64,000 nucleotides of DNA from DATMAM01 sp035559995 (GCA_035559995.1 DATMAM010000036.1:1-64000); one strand, 5' to 3'; numbered from the stretch's first letter, positions 1 to 8,485 are shown. Notes: generated by a model not told the origin, from the sequence alone. Numbers and translations are program-made.

Positions 1-2
1 AA

Positions 3-410
3 GTCGTAGACCTGATGACGGCGGATCCAGTAGCCCTGAGTCCCTGGGACACGATCCAGCAGGCGGACGAGCTGATGAACGAACACAGGATCAGGCAGCT
101 TCCCGTCGTCGCCGATGCGGAGCTTGTCGGCATCATCACGGACCGCGACATTCGGTCGTTTCTCAGCGGCCGGCTCTTCAGCACGCCGGCAGAGCGCGAG
201 GCCGCTTTGAATACCAAGGTCGAAGCGGTCATGAGCCCGGATCCGATCACCGTGGGTCCAGACGACGATTTGCGCGATGCGGTCGAGCTGCTGATCGAGG
301 AAAAAATCGGCGGCATTCCGGTCGTGGAGAACGACCGCCGGCTTGTCGGCATCATTACCTACGTGGACGCGCTCCGGCGCTTTCTCGATGTGCTGGACGA
401 GAAAGACTGA
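3..410 (+). CDS. CBS-pair protein, 5' end outside window
   Basis: Two CBS domains in tandem, the module that binds adenosyl ligands and senses energy charge. The first CBS motif begins at the window edge (DLMTADPVALSP) and the second at about residue 70 (VEAVMSPDPITVGPDD). Each ends with the usual LVGIITDRD or LVGIITYVD strand. The reading frame is open to position 3 and codes for VVDL before the first ATG at 15, so the real start probably lies upstream and the entry is partial. It is followed within 25 bp by two further CBS genes on the same strand, so the three look like one operon. No catalytic domain is attached. Its partner protein cannot be told from the sequence. Confidence 0.88.
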   Translation, partial: VVDLMTADPVALSPWDTIQQADELMNEHRIRQLPVVADAELVGIITDRDIRSFLSGRLFSTPAEREAALNTKVEAVMSPDPITVGPDDDLRDAVELLIEEKIGGIPVVENDRRLVGIITYVDALRRFLDVLDEKD

Positions 411-432
411 GGTGGTCCCGCCGGGGGAGGCC

Positions 433-858
433 ATGTGGAAAGGAGGAGATACGCCGGTCAGCGAAATCATGACGAAGGCGCCGGTCACTCTTGGACCGGC
501 CGACACGCTGGATCTGGCCAACGACATTATCCAGCTTGGCCGTATCCGCCACATTCCGATCGTCGATGGCGGAAAGCTCGTCGGCATTCTCAGCCAGCGA
601 GATCTTTTCGGAGCGGCCGTGACGGCAGTGCTCGGCATAACCGGCAAGACGCAAAGGGAGCTGCTCAGGAGCGTTCCGATCAGGGAAGTAATGCGCAAGC
701 ATTTGATCACGATTCACCCGGACGCGAGCGTGAGGCAGGCGGCGAGCCTTATGGCGACGGAAAAAATCGGCAGCCTGCCGGTTGTGGAAGGAGGGAGTCT
801 TGTCGGGCTCGTAACGCAGACGGACATCTTGCGCTATGTGGGAAGAGAAGCGCTCTAG
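433..858 (+). CDS. CBS-pair domain protein
   Basis: 141-residue stand-alone CBS pair. CBS1 starts at about residue 9 (VSEIMTKAPVTLGPADT) and CBS2 at about residue 80 (IREVMRKHLITIHPDAS). Both carry the G-x-L-x-G-hydrophobic strand followed by QRD or QTD. The ATG at 433 is preferred because a GGGGGAGG ribosome site ends two bases before it; a longer in-frame extension to 343 would overlap the preceding gene and has no domain match. It is the second of three tandem CBS genes and is clearly paralogous to the next one (shared RIRHIPI/RIRHVPI and GKTQRELL/GKTKKALL motifs). Likely cytosolic adenylate sensor; the target is unknown. Confidence 0.9.
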   Translation: MWKGGDTPVSEIMTKAPVTLGPADTLDLANDIIQLGRIRHIPIVDGGKLVGILSQRDLFGAAVTAVLGITGKTQRELLRSVPIREVMRKHLITIHPDASVRQAASLMATEKIGSLPVVEGGSLVGLVTQTDILRYVGREAL

Positions 859-871
859 GAGTCGTCGAATC

Positions 872-1291
872 ATGGCTCGCGATGGCGAGATCACGGTCAG
901 AGAAATCATGATGAGCCATCCGGTTACGCTCGGTCCCGACGACACGCTTGAGACGGCGAACGATCTGATCACGCTCGGGCGGATTCGCCACGTGCCGATT
1001 CTGGAGAACGGCCGTCTTGTGGGGATTTTGAGCCAGCGTCAGCTCTTGGGTCCGTGTGTGGGCATCATGCTCGGGGTGAAAGGCAAGACCAAAAAGGCGT
1101 TGCTGAAAAGCTTTCGCGTCAAGGAGCTGATGTGTTCGCCGGTATTCACGATCTCCCCCGAGGCGACGCTCAAGGAGGCCGCGCGTCTCATGGCGGAAAA
1201 AAGGATCGGCTGCCTGCCGGTCGTTGATGGCAGCCAGCTCGTGGGGCTGATCACGGTGACCGATATCCTGCGCCACGTGGCCGAAAGCTGA
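872..1291 (+). CDS. CBS-pair domain protein
   Basis: 139-residue CBS pair, paralogue of the preceding gene and probably a tandem duplicate: the order VREIMMSHPVTLGPDDTLETAND, RIRHVPI and LVGILSQRQ matches the neighbour position by position. The start at 872 is supported by AGGAG at 857-861, which overlaps the stop of the upstream gene. An upstream in-frame ATG at 836 would overlap that gene by 23 bp. The C-terminal CBS ends in LVGLITVTDILRHVAES. It closes the CBS operon and is followed by a gap of about 220 bp with no gene. Confidence 0.9.
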   Translation: MARDGEITVREIMMSHPVTLGPDDTLETANDLITLGRIRHVPILENGRLVGILSQRQLLGPCVGIMLGVKGKTKKALLKSFRVKELMCSPVFTISPEATLKEAARLMAEKRIGCLPVVDGSQLVGLITVTDILRHVAES

Positions 1292-1509
1292 GGAGCGAGT
1301 TTGACCGCCAATCCTGCGAGTCTTCGGCTTTGACGGCTCCGATAAATCCGCTCTCCCAACAATGTCATCCCGTAGGGCTTGCGCCCACGCTCTTCAGGGC
1401 CCGGCCCTCGATCGCCGGATGGAATAACGAATCGATGAGGCGCCAAATTGTTTTTCTCGTGAGCCAGTGACCGCCGCAGCTCTGCAGTCGCGCTAAAGTG
1501 AGGGAACAA

Positions 1510-1866
1510 ATGGACGAGTTCAAAATGAGCAGGCATTTGGCAAAGCTCAGCAAGCGGAAAGATCAAGTCATGCTGACCCTGCGCTACTTGGAACAGGAAC
1601 GCCACCAAGTGGAAATGCACACCGAATGGCTCAATCAATCGGCTTACCGGAGTAGAGCGAATCTCCTCCGGCATTTGATGGAATGGTATCTCGAGGAAAA
1701 GGCCCAGATTGAAGAAGCGCTGGCCCGTATCGGTGAGAAAACCTACGGGCTTTGTCTCGCGTGTCGGCAGCCGATCGAAGCGGAGCGGCTCGAAGCTTCT
1801 CCAGAGACGGGGTTTTGCGGCGCGTGTCAAAGCCTGCAGGACGGGTTGCGCGCGCGCGCTCGTTGA
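1510..1866 (+). CDS. DksA/TraR-family zinc-finger protein
   Basis: 118 residues: a charged helical hairpin (about residues 1-80) followed by a C4 zinc finger, YGLCLACRQPIEAERLEA then FCGAC. The spacing C-x2-C-x(~17)-C-x2-C is that of the TraR/DksA C4 finger. Family members bind RNA polymerase through the secondary channel and tune transcription with ppGpp, or act as small stress adaptors. The ATG at 1510 follows GAGGG with five bases between; a GTG at 1498 in frame is the alternative and would add four residues. The helical part lacks an obvious DxxDxA tip motif, so classical DksA activity is not assured. Confidence 0.85.
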   Translation: MDEFKMSRHLAKLSKRKDQVMLTLRYLEQERHQVEMHTEWLNQSAYRSRANLLRHLMEWYLEEKAQIEEALARIGEKTYGLCLACRQPIEAERLEASPETGFCGACQSLQDGLRARAR

Positions 1867-1950
1867 GGTCGCGCGGCAAGCCGTTCCGAAAAAAGAGAAC
1901 AGCCGCTGGCCGCATCCTTGTGGTGAAAAAGAGGGGTTATCGCGGCGCGG

Positions 1951-2922
1951 CTACGATATCTGGAATTCTTCGATTTTGCGATAGAGAGAAGAGAGGCTGA
2001 TATCGAGCAACTGAGCGGCCTTCTTGCGGTCCTGGCCCGCTTGCTCCAAAACACGGATGATGTGCTGCTTTTCAAACTGCCTCACGGCCTCCTTGAGATT
2101 GGGCGTGAAAAGCGGAACGCAGTCCTTGACTCCAGAAAGCGCCGCCGGGAGGTCCTTGAGCGTGATCCATTCCCCCTCGGCCAAAATCATGCTGTGCTCG
2201 ATCACGTTGTCCAATTCCCGCACATTGCCCTTCCAGGGCAGGGTCATGAGCAAACGAATCACGTCCTCTTCGGCCCCCTTGAAATTCCTATTCAGCTCGG
2301 GATTATGCTTCTTGATCAGGTGTTCAACGAGCAAAGGAATGTCCTCGGGCCTTTCTCGCAACGGCGGTATATGGATCTCCATGATATTGAGCCGGTAGTA
2401 AAGGTCGTCGCGGAATCGGCCCGCTTCCACCTCCTTTTGTAAGTCGCGGTTCGTCGCCGCCAGCACGCGGACGTCGATATGCCGTGGCGTCGTGCTTCCG
2501 ATCGGCAAAATCTCCTTGGCCTCCAAAGCCCGCAGGAGCTTCACCTGCAGGTGTTGAGGGATTTCGCCGATTTCGTCGAGAAAAATCGTGCCGCCCCGCG
2601 CCTTCTCGAACAGCCCTTCCTGGTTCGCAAAAGCTCCCGTGAACGAGCCTTTGATGTGGCCGAACAGGAGGCTTTCCAAAAGCGTTTCCGGAAGAGCGCC
2701 GCAGTTGACCGGCAAAAACAGCCTGTCCTTGCGATCGCTGTGCGCGTGAATGGCCAAAGCGATCAATTCTTTCCCTGTCCCGCTCTCGCCCGTAATGAGC
2801 ACGGTCGCCTGGGTCCGCGCCACCTTCTTGACCATCTCCAGAACATCCCGGATGGCCTTACTTTTCCCGATAATGTTATCGAAGTGGAACTCCATCGCGT
2901 TGAAGACGCTGGCGCAGTCCAC
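1951..2922 (-). CDS. Receiver-less sigma-54 activator (PspF-like)
   Basis: 323 residues. An AAA+ sigma-54 interaction domain starts at about residue 14 (FDNIIGKSKAIRDVLEM) with Walker A GESGTGKE, Walker B GGTIFLDEIGE, sensor region AATNRDL, arginine finger region GRFRDDLYYRLN and the motif GNVRELDN. A Fis-type helix-turn-helix ends the protein (RKKAAQLLDISLSSLYRKI). The loop that contacts sigma-54 reads GSFTGA instead of the common GAFTGA. There is no receiver, GAF or PAS domain in front, as in PspF, so activity is probably set by a partner or by expression. GTG at 2922 is the first start after an in-frame stop; ATG nine codons later is the alternative. A likely controller of the -24/-12 promoters in this window (inference). 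Confidence 0.93.
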   Translation of the reverse strand: MDCASVFNAMEFHFDNIIGKSKAIRDVLEMVKKVARTQATVLITGESGTGKELIALAIHAHSDRKDRLFLPVNCGALPETLLESLLFGHIKGSFTGAFANQEGLFEKARGGTIFLDEIGEIPQHLQVKLLRALEAKEILPIGSTTPRHIDVRVLAATNRDLQKEVEAGRFRDDLYYRLNIMEIHIPPLRERPEDIPLLVEHLIKKHNPELNRNFKGAEEDVIRLLMTLPWKGNVRELDNVIEHSMILAEGEWITLKDLPAALSGVKDCVPLFTPNLKEAVRQFEKQHIIRVLEQAGQDRKKAAQLLDISLSSLYRKIEEFQIS

Positions 2923-3026
2923 ACCCGCGCCGCTGTTCTAAACGGTCGTCATTCTTACAACAGGCCTTGCTCCGCGACAAGCGAAGCAGCCGGTTTGGCG
3001 AGGAGGCCGGAACCGGCGCCGACCGA

Positions 3027-3530
3027 CTAGAGATCCTCGGCCCTTTTGAGCAAACCGGGATCGGTGCAGAACTGGCGCAGTGCAAACTTCAATTTTTGTC
3101 GCTGGACGCTGGCTGGCACGCACAGGTTCTGCATGGTCTTTGCCACCTTCGGTCCTCCAAGTTGCAGAAGCTTGCCATAAATCGCGTCGATCTCGGAACT
3201 CTCTATTTCAATCGCGATCTCAAACGCCTCGTTCGCGCTGAGCGAGGGGGTGCCCCGGCTGAGATACGAAAGCAGTTTTGACTTCAGCTCCTCCGCCTTG
3301 ACGGCAGTGATGCTGGGATCCAGAGCGTCCTCTTCGTAGTTCTCGATCATTAATTTGCACGCCGACAGAATGGCCCCGTGCTGCTCCTCTTCCTTGGCCA
3401 TCTCCCACCAAAAATCCCTAAGCTCCGGCCGGTCAAGAAAAAGATGGGAGAAGCGGAAATAGATTTTTGCGACAAGCCTTTCGATTTGCGCAAAGTCGTC
3501 GAAGATATCGAGCTGGCTTTTGGAGATCAC
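3027..3530 (-). CDS. Rubrerythrin/ferritin-like diiron protein
   Basis: 167 residues, all helical. Candidate diiron ligands are Glu17 (QIERLVAKIYFRF), Glu48 with His51 (EEEQH), and a second pair of acidic residues near 100-115 (EAFEIAIEIESSEIDAIY). This is the four-helix pattern of the rubrerythrin/ferritin-like superfamily, but no C-terminal rubredoxin C4 domain is present. Family members reduce peroxide or bind iron. The last ligand helix lacks a clean ExxH, so metal binding should be verified. The start is a GTG at 3530 without a strong ribosome site. It lies upstream of, and on the same strand as, the sigma-54 activator gene, about 100 bp away. Confidence 0.72.
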   Translation of the reverse strand: MISKSQLDIFDDFAQIERLVAKIYFRFSHLFLDRPELRDFWWEMAKEEEQHGAILSACKLMIENYEEDALDPSITAVKAEELKSKLLSYLSRGTPSLSANEAFEIAIEIESSEIDAIYGKLLQLGGPKVAKTMQNLCVPASVQRQKLKFALRQFCTDPGLLKRAEDL

Positions 3531-4104
3531 TTTGCTGCCCGAAATTCCCTCAGAAAAGCCGCGGGCTTGTTCGCGGATTGAAGCTCGTCAAGAGGCGCTC
3601 ATTCGCCAATGCTCTCGCGCTAACGAGGGGATTCTGACGCACGTTCATGGCGGAAGAAAATTTATCACCCGTCGGGGAAAAACTCCACTGTTTACAGTAT
3701 AGCCGGAGCGGCGTCAGGTCAATCGGCTGCCCGCCCAGAAGCCCGCGCTCCCGGGGAAGCTGCCGTCTTGCGTACTCGGTCCGGTGCGGCTTGGCACCGC
3801 CCGCCCGTCACGTTTCTGACCTCGTACCTTCGCCGATAGAATAATTTTGGCTTGGGCGAAGCCGGACGGCATGCGACCGGCGGAGCGCACATCAGGGGAG
3901 CCGCCGCAACCCCATTGACTCCCCGAGTGGCGACCGTCCGGGTCGGCTATCCCTCGCTACGGCCCTGCGGGCCTACTCGGGAAATCGGATCACCGGCCAG
4001 GACGCCAAGCCCGCCGCCATACGTCGGCATGCCGGCCTCCAGGCCGATCTCCATGGAAAAGTAGGCAATCGCTTTGTCCTCGGCGTCGACCTGGCGCAAG
4101 GGTA
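3531..4104. other. 574-bp non-coding gap
   Basis: No reading frame here shows a domain, a ribosome site or codon use like its neighbours. The segment contains one copy of the dispersed palindromic repeat (3921-3988). It separates the leftward rubrerythrin-like gene from the end of the leftward universal-stress gene. Confidence 0.6.
3921..3988 (+). repeat. Dispersed palindromic repeat, copy A
   Basis: About 68 bp. It opens with CCCCGAGTGG and closes with CCTACTCGGG followed by AAATCGG, so the ends are near-perfect inverted repeats. The inner block CTATCCCTCGCTACGG and GCCCTGCGGGCCTACTC are shared with copies at 19178-19246 (reverse strand) and 57937-58002. It lies in a non-coding gap. Confidence 0.85.
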
Positions 4105-4971
4105 TCACGTGGGCCGAACAATCAGGACCGGGTCTCGTGAATGATGGACAATTTTTTCCGCCACGCTGCCTAGAACCCAGCGCTTCAGACCTGACCGGCC
4201 GTGAGTCGACAGCGCGATTAGATTCTGCTGCGTTGTCCGCGCAAGGTCGATGATCTGCTCCGCCGCGTCACCGCCGACCACCATCACCGATACTCGCAAG
4301 CCCTCGGCCTGAAGCTCCTCGGTTTTCCCCTTGAGGTATTCCTCCGCCTCGCGCCGGAATTGCTGTTGAACGCGGTCGAAGCTATAGGCCTGACTTCCCT
4401 CCGCGACCACGTACGAGGAGGGAGGCGCGACATAAGCCCGCACTAGGCAGACTTCCAGATTCATTTTCCGCGCCACTGCCGAGACATGGGGCAGAATTTT
4501 TTCCGCCAGCCCAGATCCATCCAACGGCACGAGGATCGTGTTTAACCGGATCTCAACAGGCGCTTCACCGCCCTCGACCGGCCGGACAAGAAGCACCGGG
4601 CTTACGGCTGTTTGCACGACCTTGCTCGCAACGCTGCCAAGAAGCCAACGCCGCAGTCCGGACAGGCCGTGCGTTGCCATCGCAATCAGGGTGCTCCGCT
4701 CCGCCCGAGCCCGGTCGACAATCACTTCGGCCGGCTTTCCCGCCTCAACGACGCGATCCACTTCCACCGATGCGGGAAAATACCCACGAGAAACTTTTTC
4801 CAGGTATTCGTTCCCTGCGAGAGGCGTCAAATAGGGAACCATGGCCTCAGGGTCGTCGACCTTCAAGAGATCGACCCGAGCCGCAAAAGCTACCGCGAAT
4901 GCGCGGGCATAGGGAAGAATCTGCTCCGCGAGCTTCGAGCCGTCCAACGGCACCAGAATCCTCGTATACAT
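4105..4971 (-). CDS. Tandem universal stress protein (UspA family)
   Basis: 288 residues with two Usp domains, each starting with the signature YTRILVPLDGSKLAEQILP or NTILVPLDGSGLAEKILP and ending with the nucleotide-binding region: ATHGLSGLRRWLLGSVASKV and STHGRSGLKRWVLGSVAEKI. The G-x2-G-x9-GS motif of ATP-binding Usps is present in both halves. The ATG at 4971 is chosen because GGAGGT lies seven bases upstream; the longer frame has no such site. It is second in a leftward pair with the usp gene at 5074-5979 and sits next to a fragment of a third. Cytosolic stress or energy sensor. Confidence 0.95.
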   Translation of the reverse strand: MYTRILVPLDGSKLAEQILPYARAFAVAFAARVDLLKVDDPEAMVPYLTPLAGNEYLEKVSRGYFPASVEVDRVVEAGKPAEVIVDRARAERSTLIAMATHGLSGLRRWLLGSVASKVVQTAVSPVLLVRPVEGGEAPVEIRLNTILVPLDGSGLAEKILPHVSAVARKMNLEVCLVRAYVAPPSSYVVAEGSQAYSFDRVQQQFRREAEEYLKGKTEELQAEGLRVSVMVVGGDAAEQIIDLARTTQQNLIALSTHGRSGLKRWVLGSVAEKIVHHSRDPVLIVRPT

Positions 4972-5000
4972 GAGCGTACCTCCAATCTGCCGGTTCCATC

Positions 5001-5073
5001 TCAAGAGGCGCGGACAATCAGGACCGCGTTCGCGGAATGACGCACGAGCCTCTCTACCACGCGGCGAGGAGCG
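5001..5073 (-). pseudogene. Remnant of a universal stress protein C-terminus
   Basis: Read on the minus strand into the stop at 5001-5003, this gap codes for VVERLVRHSANAVLIVRAS. It aligns with the C-terminal tails of both flanking usp genes (VTERVVQASGNPVLVIRT and AEKIVHHSRDPVLIVRPT). It begins directly after the stop of the upstream usp gene and is in a different frame from it. It is best explained as the last part of a deleted third usp copy or a duplicated tail. The match is short (about 20 residues). Confidence 0.6.
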
Positions 5074-5979
5074 TCAGGTTCGGATCACCAGCACCGGATT
5101 ACCCGAGGCCTGCACGACGCGCTCGGTGACGCTCCCCAATACCCACCGCTTCATGCCCGATCTCCCGTGCGTGCACATGGCGATCAGGCTGCCGGGCGTT
5201 TCCCGGGCAAAGTCGACGATCCGCGCGGCGGCGAGTCCCTCGAGCAACACCGATGATACTTTCCTGACGCTTTTGGCCTTTAACTCCTCAACCTTGGCGT
5301 CGAGGTAGTCTCTGGTTTCCGCTCTTAGGCGGCCCTCCAGTTCGGCGATGTTCGGCGCGCCTTCTTCTTCTCTCGCCCAATAGGCGGAGAGCGGCAACGT
5401 ATATACGCGCACCAAGACAATCTCGGCGGACATCTTTTGAGCCCATTCAACGGCATGCGGCAACACTTTCTCAGCCAGTTTGGACCCGTCGAGCGGAACG
5501 ATGATTTTGGTCAACGGCTCTTCTTGGGTCGGCGCTTTCCAATCCTCCCGGCGAGGCCGAATGAGGAAGAGGTGATTGGACGCAGCACGCAAAACCTTGT
5601 TGGCAACGCTCCCCATGATCCAGCGCTGAAGGCCGGAAAGGCCGTGAGTCGCCATCGCGATCAAAGCGCGCTCGTCCTGGGCGGCTACTCTGACGATCGT
5701 ATCCGCCGGAGCGCCTACCTCGATGAGCGAGTCCACTTTCGGCGGCTCTCCCAGCAGGGATGCCGTCTTGCGCAAGTAGTCGCCGCTGCTTAGCTTCATC
5801 GCCGCCATGATCGTGCCGTACTGGTGGAAATCCTTCGAGTACGACGAAACAACTTCCGGGTCGATCACCTGCAGAAGGGTTATGGGCAATTCGAGCTGCC
5901 GCGCCAAAGTTCGAACATGGGGCAGAACTGCCTCGGCCAGCGCCGACCCGTCCAACGGGACAATAATTTTCGTGTACAT
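5074..5979 (-). CDS. Tandem universal stress protein (UspA family)
   Basis: 301 residues, two Usp domains. Domain 1 begins YTKIIVPLDGSALAEAVLP and ends ATHGLSGLQRWIMGSVANKV; domain 2 begins TKIIVPLDGSKLAEKVLP and ends CTHGRSGMKRWVLGSVTERV. Both keep the G-x2-G-x9-GS ATP-binding motif. ATG at 5979 has GAGGAAG upstream; the frame extension beyond it lacks a site. It heads a leftward pair with the usp gene at 4105. A candidate sigma-54 promoter in the same orientation lies at 6165-6179. Paralogous to the downstream gene but well diverged. Confidence 0.95.
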   Translation of the reverse strand: MYTKIIVPLDGSALAEAVLPHVRTLARQLELPITLLQVIDPEVVSSYSKDFHQYGTIMAAMKLSSGDYLRKTASLLGEPPKVDSLIEVGAPADTIVRVAAQDERALIAMATHGLSGLQRWIMGSVANKVLRAASNHLFLIRPRREDWKAPTQEEPLTKIIVPLDGSKLAEKVLPHAVEWAQKMSAEIVLVRVYTLPLSAYWAREEEGAPNIAELEGRLRAETRDYLDAKVEELKAKSVRKVSSVLLEGLAAARIVDFARETPGSLIAMCTHGRSGMKRWVLGSVTERVVQASGNPVLVIRT

Positions 5980-6164
5980 GACTTCCTCGCTTCCCGACAC
6001 GGATGGCGTGCCGAACCTACTCACCTTCTCGGAGCACAATTCGCCTCTTTAATGCCTCATTCGAGGAATCGGACAAAATCCCTCGCCTTTGGGCGAAGCC
6101 TTCAAGGTTAATATCCGTTCGGTCCCTCTTCGGCGGCGGTCCTCAGTTTGCCGGGAGACTTAGC

Positions 6165-6179
6165 GCAAGAAGCATGCCG
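6165..6179 (-). promoter_or_regulatory. Candidate sigma-54 promoter for usp pair
   Basis: Minus-strand CGGCATGCTTCTTGC: GG-N10-GC spacing is correct and the -12 TTGC is perfect, while the -24 element differs from TGGCAC at two places. It would give a leader of about 175 nt before the usp gene at 5979 and is back to back with the stronger promoter at 6312. Weaker than the others reported. Confidence 0.45.
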
Positions 6180-6311
6180 CGCTCCCCCGCGTTCTCCCTC
6201 CAGGCAAACGGAGAAGTCCGAGGCGATTTTTCATTCGCGGGAACCAGGAGCGCACTTTTTCCTACAGCTGCAAAATTTTCGCGCCTCCTGTTGCTGGAGC
6301 TGCTTGTATTC

Positions 6312-6326
6312 TGGCACGTCGGTTGC
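6312..6326 (+). promoter_or_regulatory. Sigma-54 (-24/-12) promoter of CBS-ACT gene
   Basis: TGGCACGTCGGTTGC matches the consensus TGGCAC-N5-TTGC exactly, with GG-N10-GC spacing. Predicted transcription start near 6338, about 66 nt before the ATG at 6404. It lies in the 424-bp gap between divergent genes. Confidence 0.8.
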
Positions 6327-6403
6327 TCCAACATTTGCGGCTGGCGTGTCCAGTGCGGCCCGTCGAGCTGGCCGGAAGGGAAGGACGCCTGGAGGTAATT
6401 CCG

Positions 6404-7006
6404 ATGCTCGTCAGAAACCATATGACCAAAAATCCCATAACGGTGGGCCCCGACGATGATGTGCACCAAGTGAGATATAAGATGCTCAAGGGGAATTTCC
6501 GCCGATTGCCGGTCGTCGCGGACGGCAAGCTGGTGGGGATTGTCACCGACCGAGACATACGGCCTTACCTCGAGTCGGCCGGCTGCAAGCCGGTGAAAGA
6601 GATAATGACCCGAGACCCGCAGACGATCTCTCCCGATGATACCCTGGAGCGGGCCGCGCAAATTCTGCTCGATCGCAAGATCGGAGGTCTTCCGGTCGTC
6701 GAGAACGGGAAACTTGTCGGGATCGTCACGACCAGTGATGTTTTGGAGGCTTTCCTGGAGGTGATGGGGGTCAATGTAGAACAGACAGCAAGAATCGACA
6801 TGCTTCTGGATCAAGAAACGCTGGATCTCGCCGGTGCCTGCAGGATCATCTCTCAAGAAGGTAGCGAGGTGCTCGGCCTCGGAACGTACCGAGAGAAATG
6901 GGGAGAAAGCCCGATATTCTACCTGCGGCTGCGTTCAACCAACCCCGACCACTTAGCCGAGCTTCTCAGGAAACTCGGCTACAAGGTCCTGGGCGTCCGG
7001 CCGTGA
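6404..7006 (+). CDS. CBS-pair plus ACT-like domain protein
   Basis: 200 residues. Two CBS domains (about residues 1-130: LVRNHMTKNPITVGPDDD and VKEIMTRDPQTISPDDT, each ending LVGIVTDRD or LVGIVTTSD) are followed by a C-terminal region of about 60 residues (ARIDMLLDQETLDLAGACRI ... LGYKVLGVRP) with the size and pattern of an ACT-type regulatory domain. This is the AcuB-like architecture. ATG at 6404 is set by GGAGGT seven bases upstream. A consensus sigma-54 promoter precedes it. Likely a small-molecule sensor protein with no catalytic part. Confidence 0.9.
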   Translation: MLVRNHMTKNPITVGPDDDVHQVRYKMLKGNFRRLPVVADGKLVGIVTDRDIRPYLESAGCKPVKEIMTRDPQTISPDDTLERAAQILLDRKIGGLPVVENGKLVGIVTTSDVLEAFLEVMGVNVEQTARIDMLLDQETLDLAGACRIISQEGSEVLGLGTYREKWGESPIFYLRLRSTNPDHLAELLRKLGYKVLGVRP

Positions 7007-7206
7007 TTTCGTTCATCGGACTTCCGCAATGCGACGCTCCCGGGGCAAGCGCGGGAAGATGATTGTTTCTCGAGATGGCTAGCGCCTCGCGTCCTTGCGA
7101 AAAATTTTTTCCCGGTTCGGTCGTGATCCGTGAAAAAATCGGCGCGTTGCCGCGGTGCGTGAATTGGTCCGTGTTGGCGGAGCGGTCTTAAAGTCGTCAA
7201 AGGTCC

Positions 7207-7962
7207 ATGCGGTCTTCGAGAAAAGCTCTGGAGACACCGTCACTGGAGCAAACCGTGATAAAGCGAGTTCAGGCGCTATTCGAACGGGAGCCGCGAATCA
7301 ATTTGCACCGTTATCCCATCCAACTGCGCTTCAGCGGGGAGGACCTGATTTTGGAAGGAGAAACGGAGCACATTGCGGCCAAAAAACTCGCCTTGGAACT
7401 CGCCGCGAGCGTTCCCGGAGTGGGAAGAATCGTCGATCGGTTGAAGGTGGCGCCGGCGCAGCGAATGTCGGATGCCGAGATCCGAGATTATATTTACCGG
7501 GCGCTGATTCAAGAGCCTGCCTTTTATACCTGCGGCGTAAGCGCGCGCGTTAAGGGAGAGAACGAAATCCTGGGTGAATTCGTCCCTGGGCCTGGCGGTC
7601 ATATCCATGGGGACATCGAAGACGGAGTTGTTATCCTGAACGGCCAAGTGCCCAGCCTTTCGCACAAGCGGCTTGCGGGAGTGTTGGCCTGGTGGGTTCC
7701 GGGTAGCAGGGACGTCGTCAACGGCCTGGAGGAGGTTCCTCCACAGAAAGACAGCGATGATGAGATAACCGACGCCGTGCGGATGGTGCTGGAGAAGGAT
7801 CCTTTCGTAAGAGCGGACCAGATCCGCGTTTCAACCGCTCACTCTGTTGTAACGTTAGAAGGCGTCGTTTCCAGTGAGCCCGCCAAGCAGATGGCCGAAT
7901 TCGACGCGTGGTATATCTTTGGAGTCGATAAGGTCGTTAATAAGCTCGAGGTTGAGGCGTAG
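7207..7962 (+). CDS. BON-domain protein, three BON repeats
   Basis: 251 residues without a signal peptide or membrane segment. Three BON-like modules can be read: about residues 15-80 (EQTVIKRVQALFEREPRIN ... LEGETEHIAAKKLALELAAS), 90-175 (DAEIRDYIYRALIQEP ... VVILNGQVPSLSHKRLAGVL) and 185-251 (DDEITDAVRMVLEKDPFVR ... VVTLEGVVSSEPAKQMAEF). Each has the conserved hydrophobic-L-x-G-x-V strand. BON domains in OsmY and BON-CBS proteins bind ligands or membranes and appear in osmotic and stress responses. AAAGG stands just before the ATG. The absence of a signal sequence suggests a cytosolic role here. Confidence 0.87.
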   Translation: MRSSRKALETPSLEQTVIKRVQALFEREPRINLHRYPIQLRFSGEDLILEGETEHIAAKKLALELAASVPGVGRIVDRLKVAPAQRMSDAEIRDYIYRALIQEPAFYTCGVSARVKGENEILGEFVPGPGGHIHGDIEDGVVILNGQVPSLSHKRLAGVLAWWVPGSRDVVNGLEEVPPQKDSDDEITDAVRMVLEKDPFVRADQIRVSTAHSVVTLEGVVSSEPAKQMAEFDAWYIFGVDKVVNKLEVEA

Positions 7963-8060
7963 GCCCTCGGGTGAGAGGAGCGGTTGGAACCGAGCCGACC
8001 GCCTGGCGAAGCTCATCTGCTTACGGCGTCCGCTTCCCTTTGGCATGTTTTGTAACGCGG

Positions 8061-8345
8061 CTATTCGTACTCGTACAGATTGACCTTTTCCGGTTCTTCC
8101 AGGATGGCATCGATCTTTTCCTGGAACGCTTTGCGCTCCGGGGTATCGACCCAGTTGTTCCAGTCGTGGAGGCTTTTCCAGGTGCAAAACACAACGTGGA
8201 TGGAAGGGTCATCGATGGATCGCCAGGTTTCTCCCGAAATAAAGCCCGGCGCATGCACGGCCTTCGACCGAATTTCTCTGACAGCGTCGCTAAGTTCTCT
8301 CAGCTTGCCGGGCTTGAGCTTCCTTTGAATGAGGACCTTGACCAT
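8061..8345 (-). CDS. Antibiotic-biosynthesis-monooxygenase (ABM) domain protein
   Basis: 94 residues forming one ferredoxin-like ABM domain: VKVLIQRKLKPGKLRELSDA at the N-terminus and a central PGFISGETWRSIDDP, followed by VVFCTWKSLHDWNNWVDTPE with the conserved W in the third strand. Such proteins are dimeric quinol monooxygenases or haem-degrading enzymes, but many are of unknown use. ATG at 8345 follows GAGGAAG. It is transcribed leftward, 140 bp after the CBS gene at 8486, and may share its transcript. Confidence 0.85.
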   Translation of the reverse strand: MVKVLIQRKLKPGKLRELSDAVREIRSKAVHAPGFISGETWRSIDDPSIHVVFCTWKSLHDWNNWVDTPERKAFQEKIDAILEEPEKVNLYEYE

Positions 8346-8485
8346 GACGCTTCCTCATGAATGTCATCCAGCCTTTGCGCCTCAAAAAACAGAGCGCAGA
8401 GGCAACCAAGAGGAATTTCAGCCGGCGCATTGAAATGGACGGCGGCGCAATCAAGCCGGCGACCGCTCGCATTACGAAGCGCCGA

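Noticed and set aside
7076..7090. TGGCTAGCGCCTCGC before the BON gene
   Set aside because: Correct spacing but mismatches in both halves; too weak to call.
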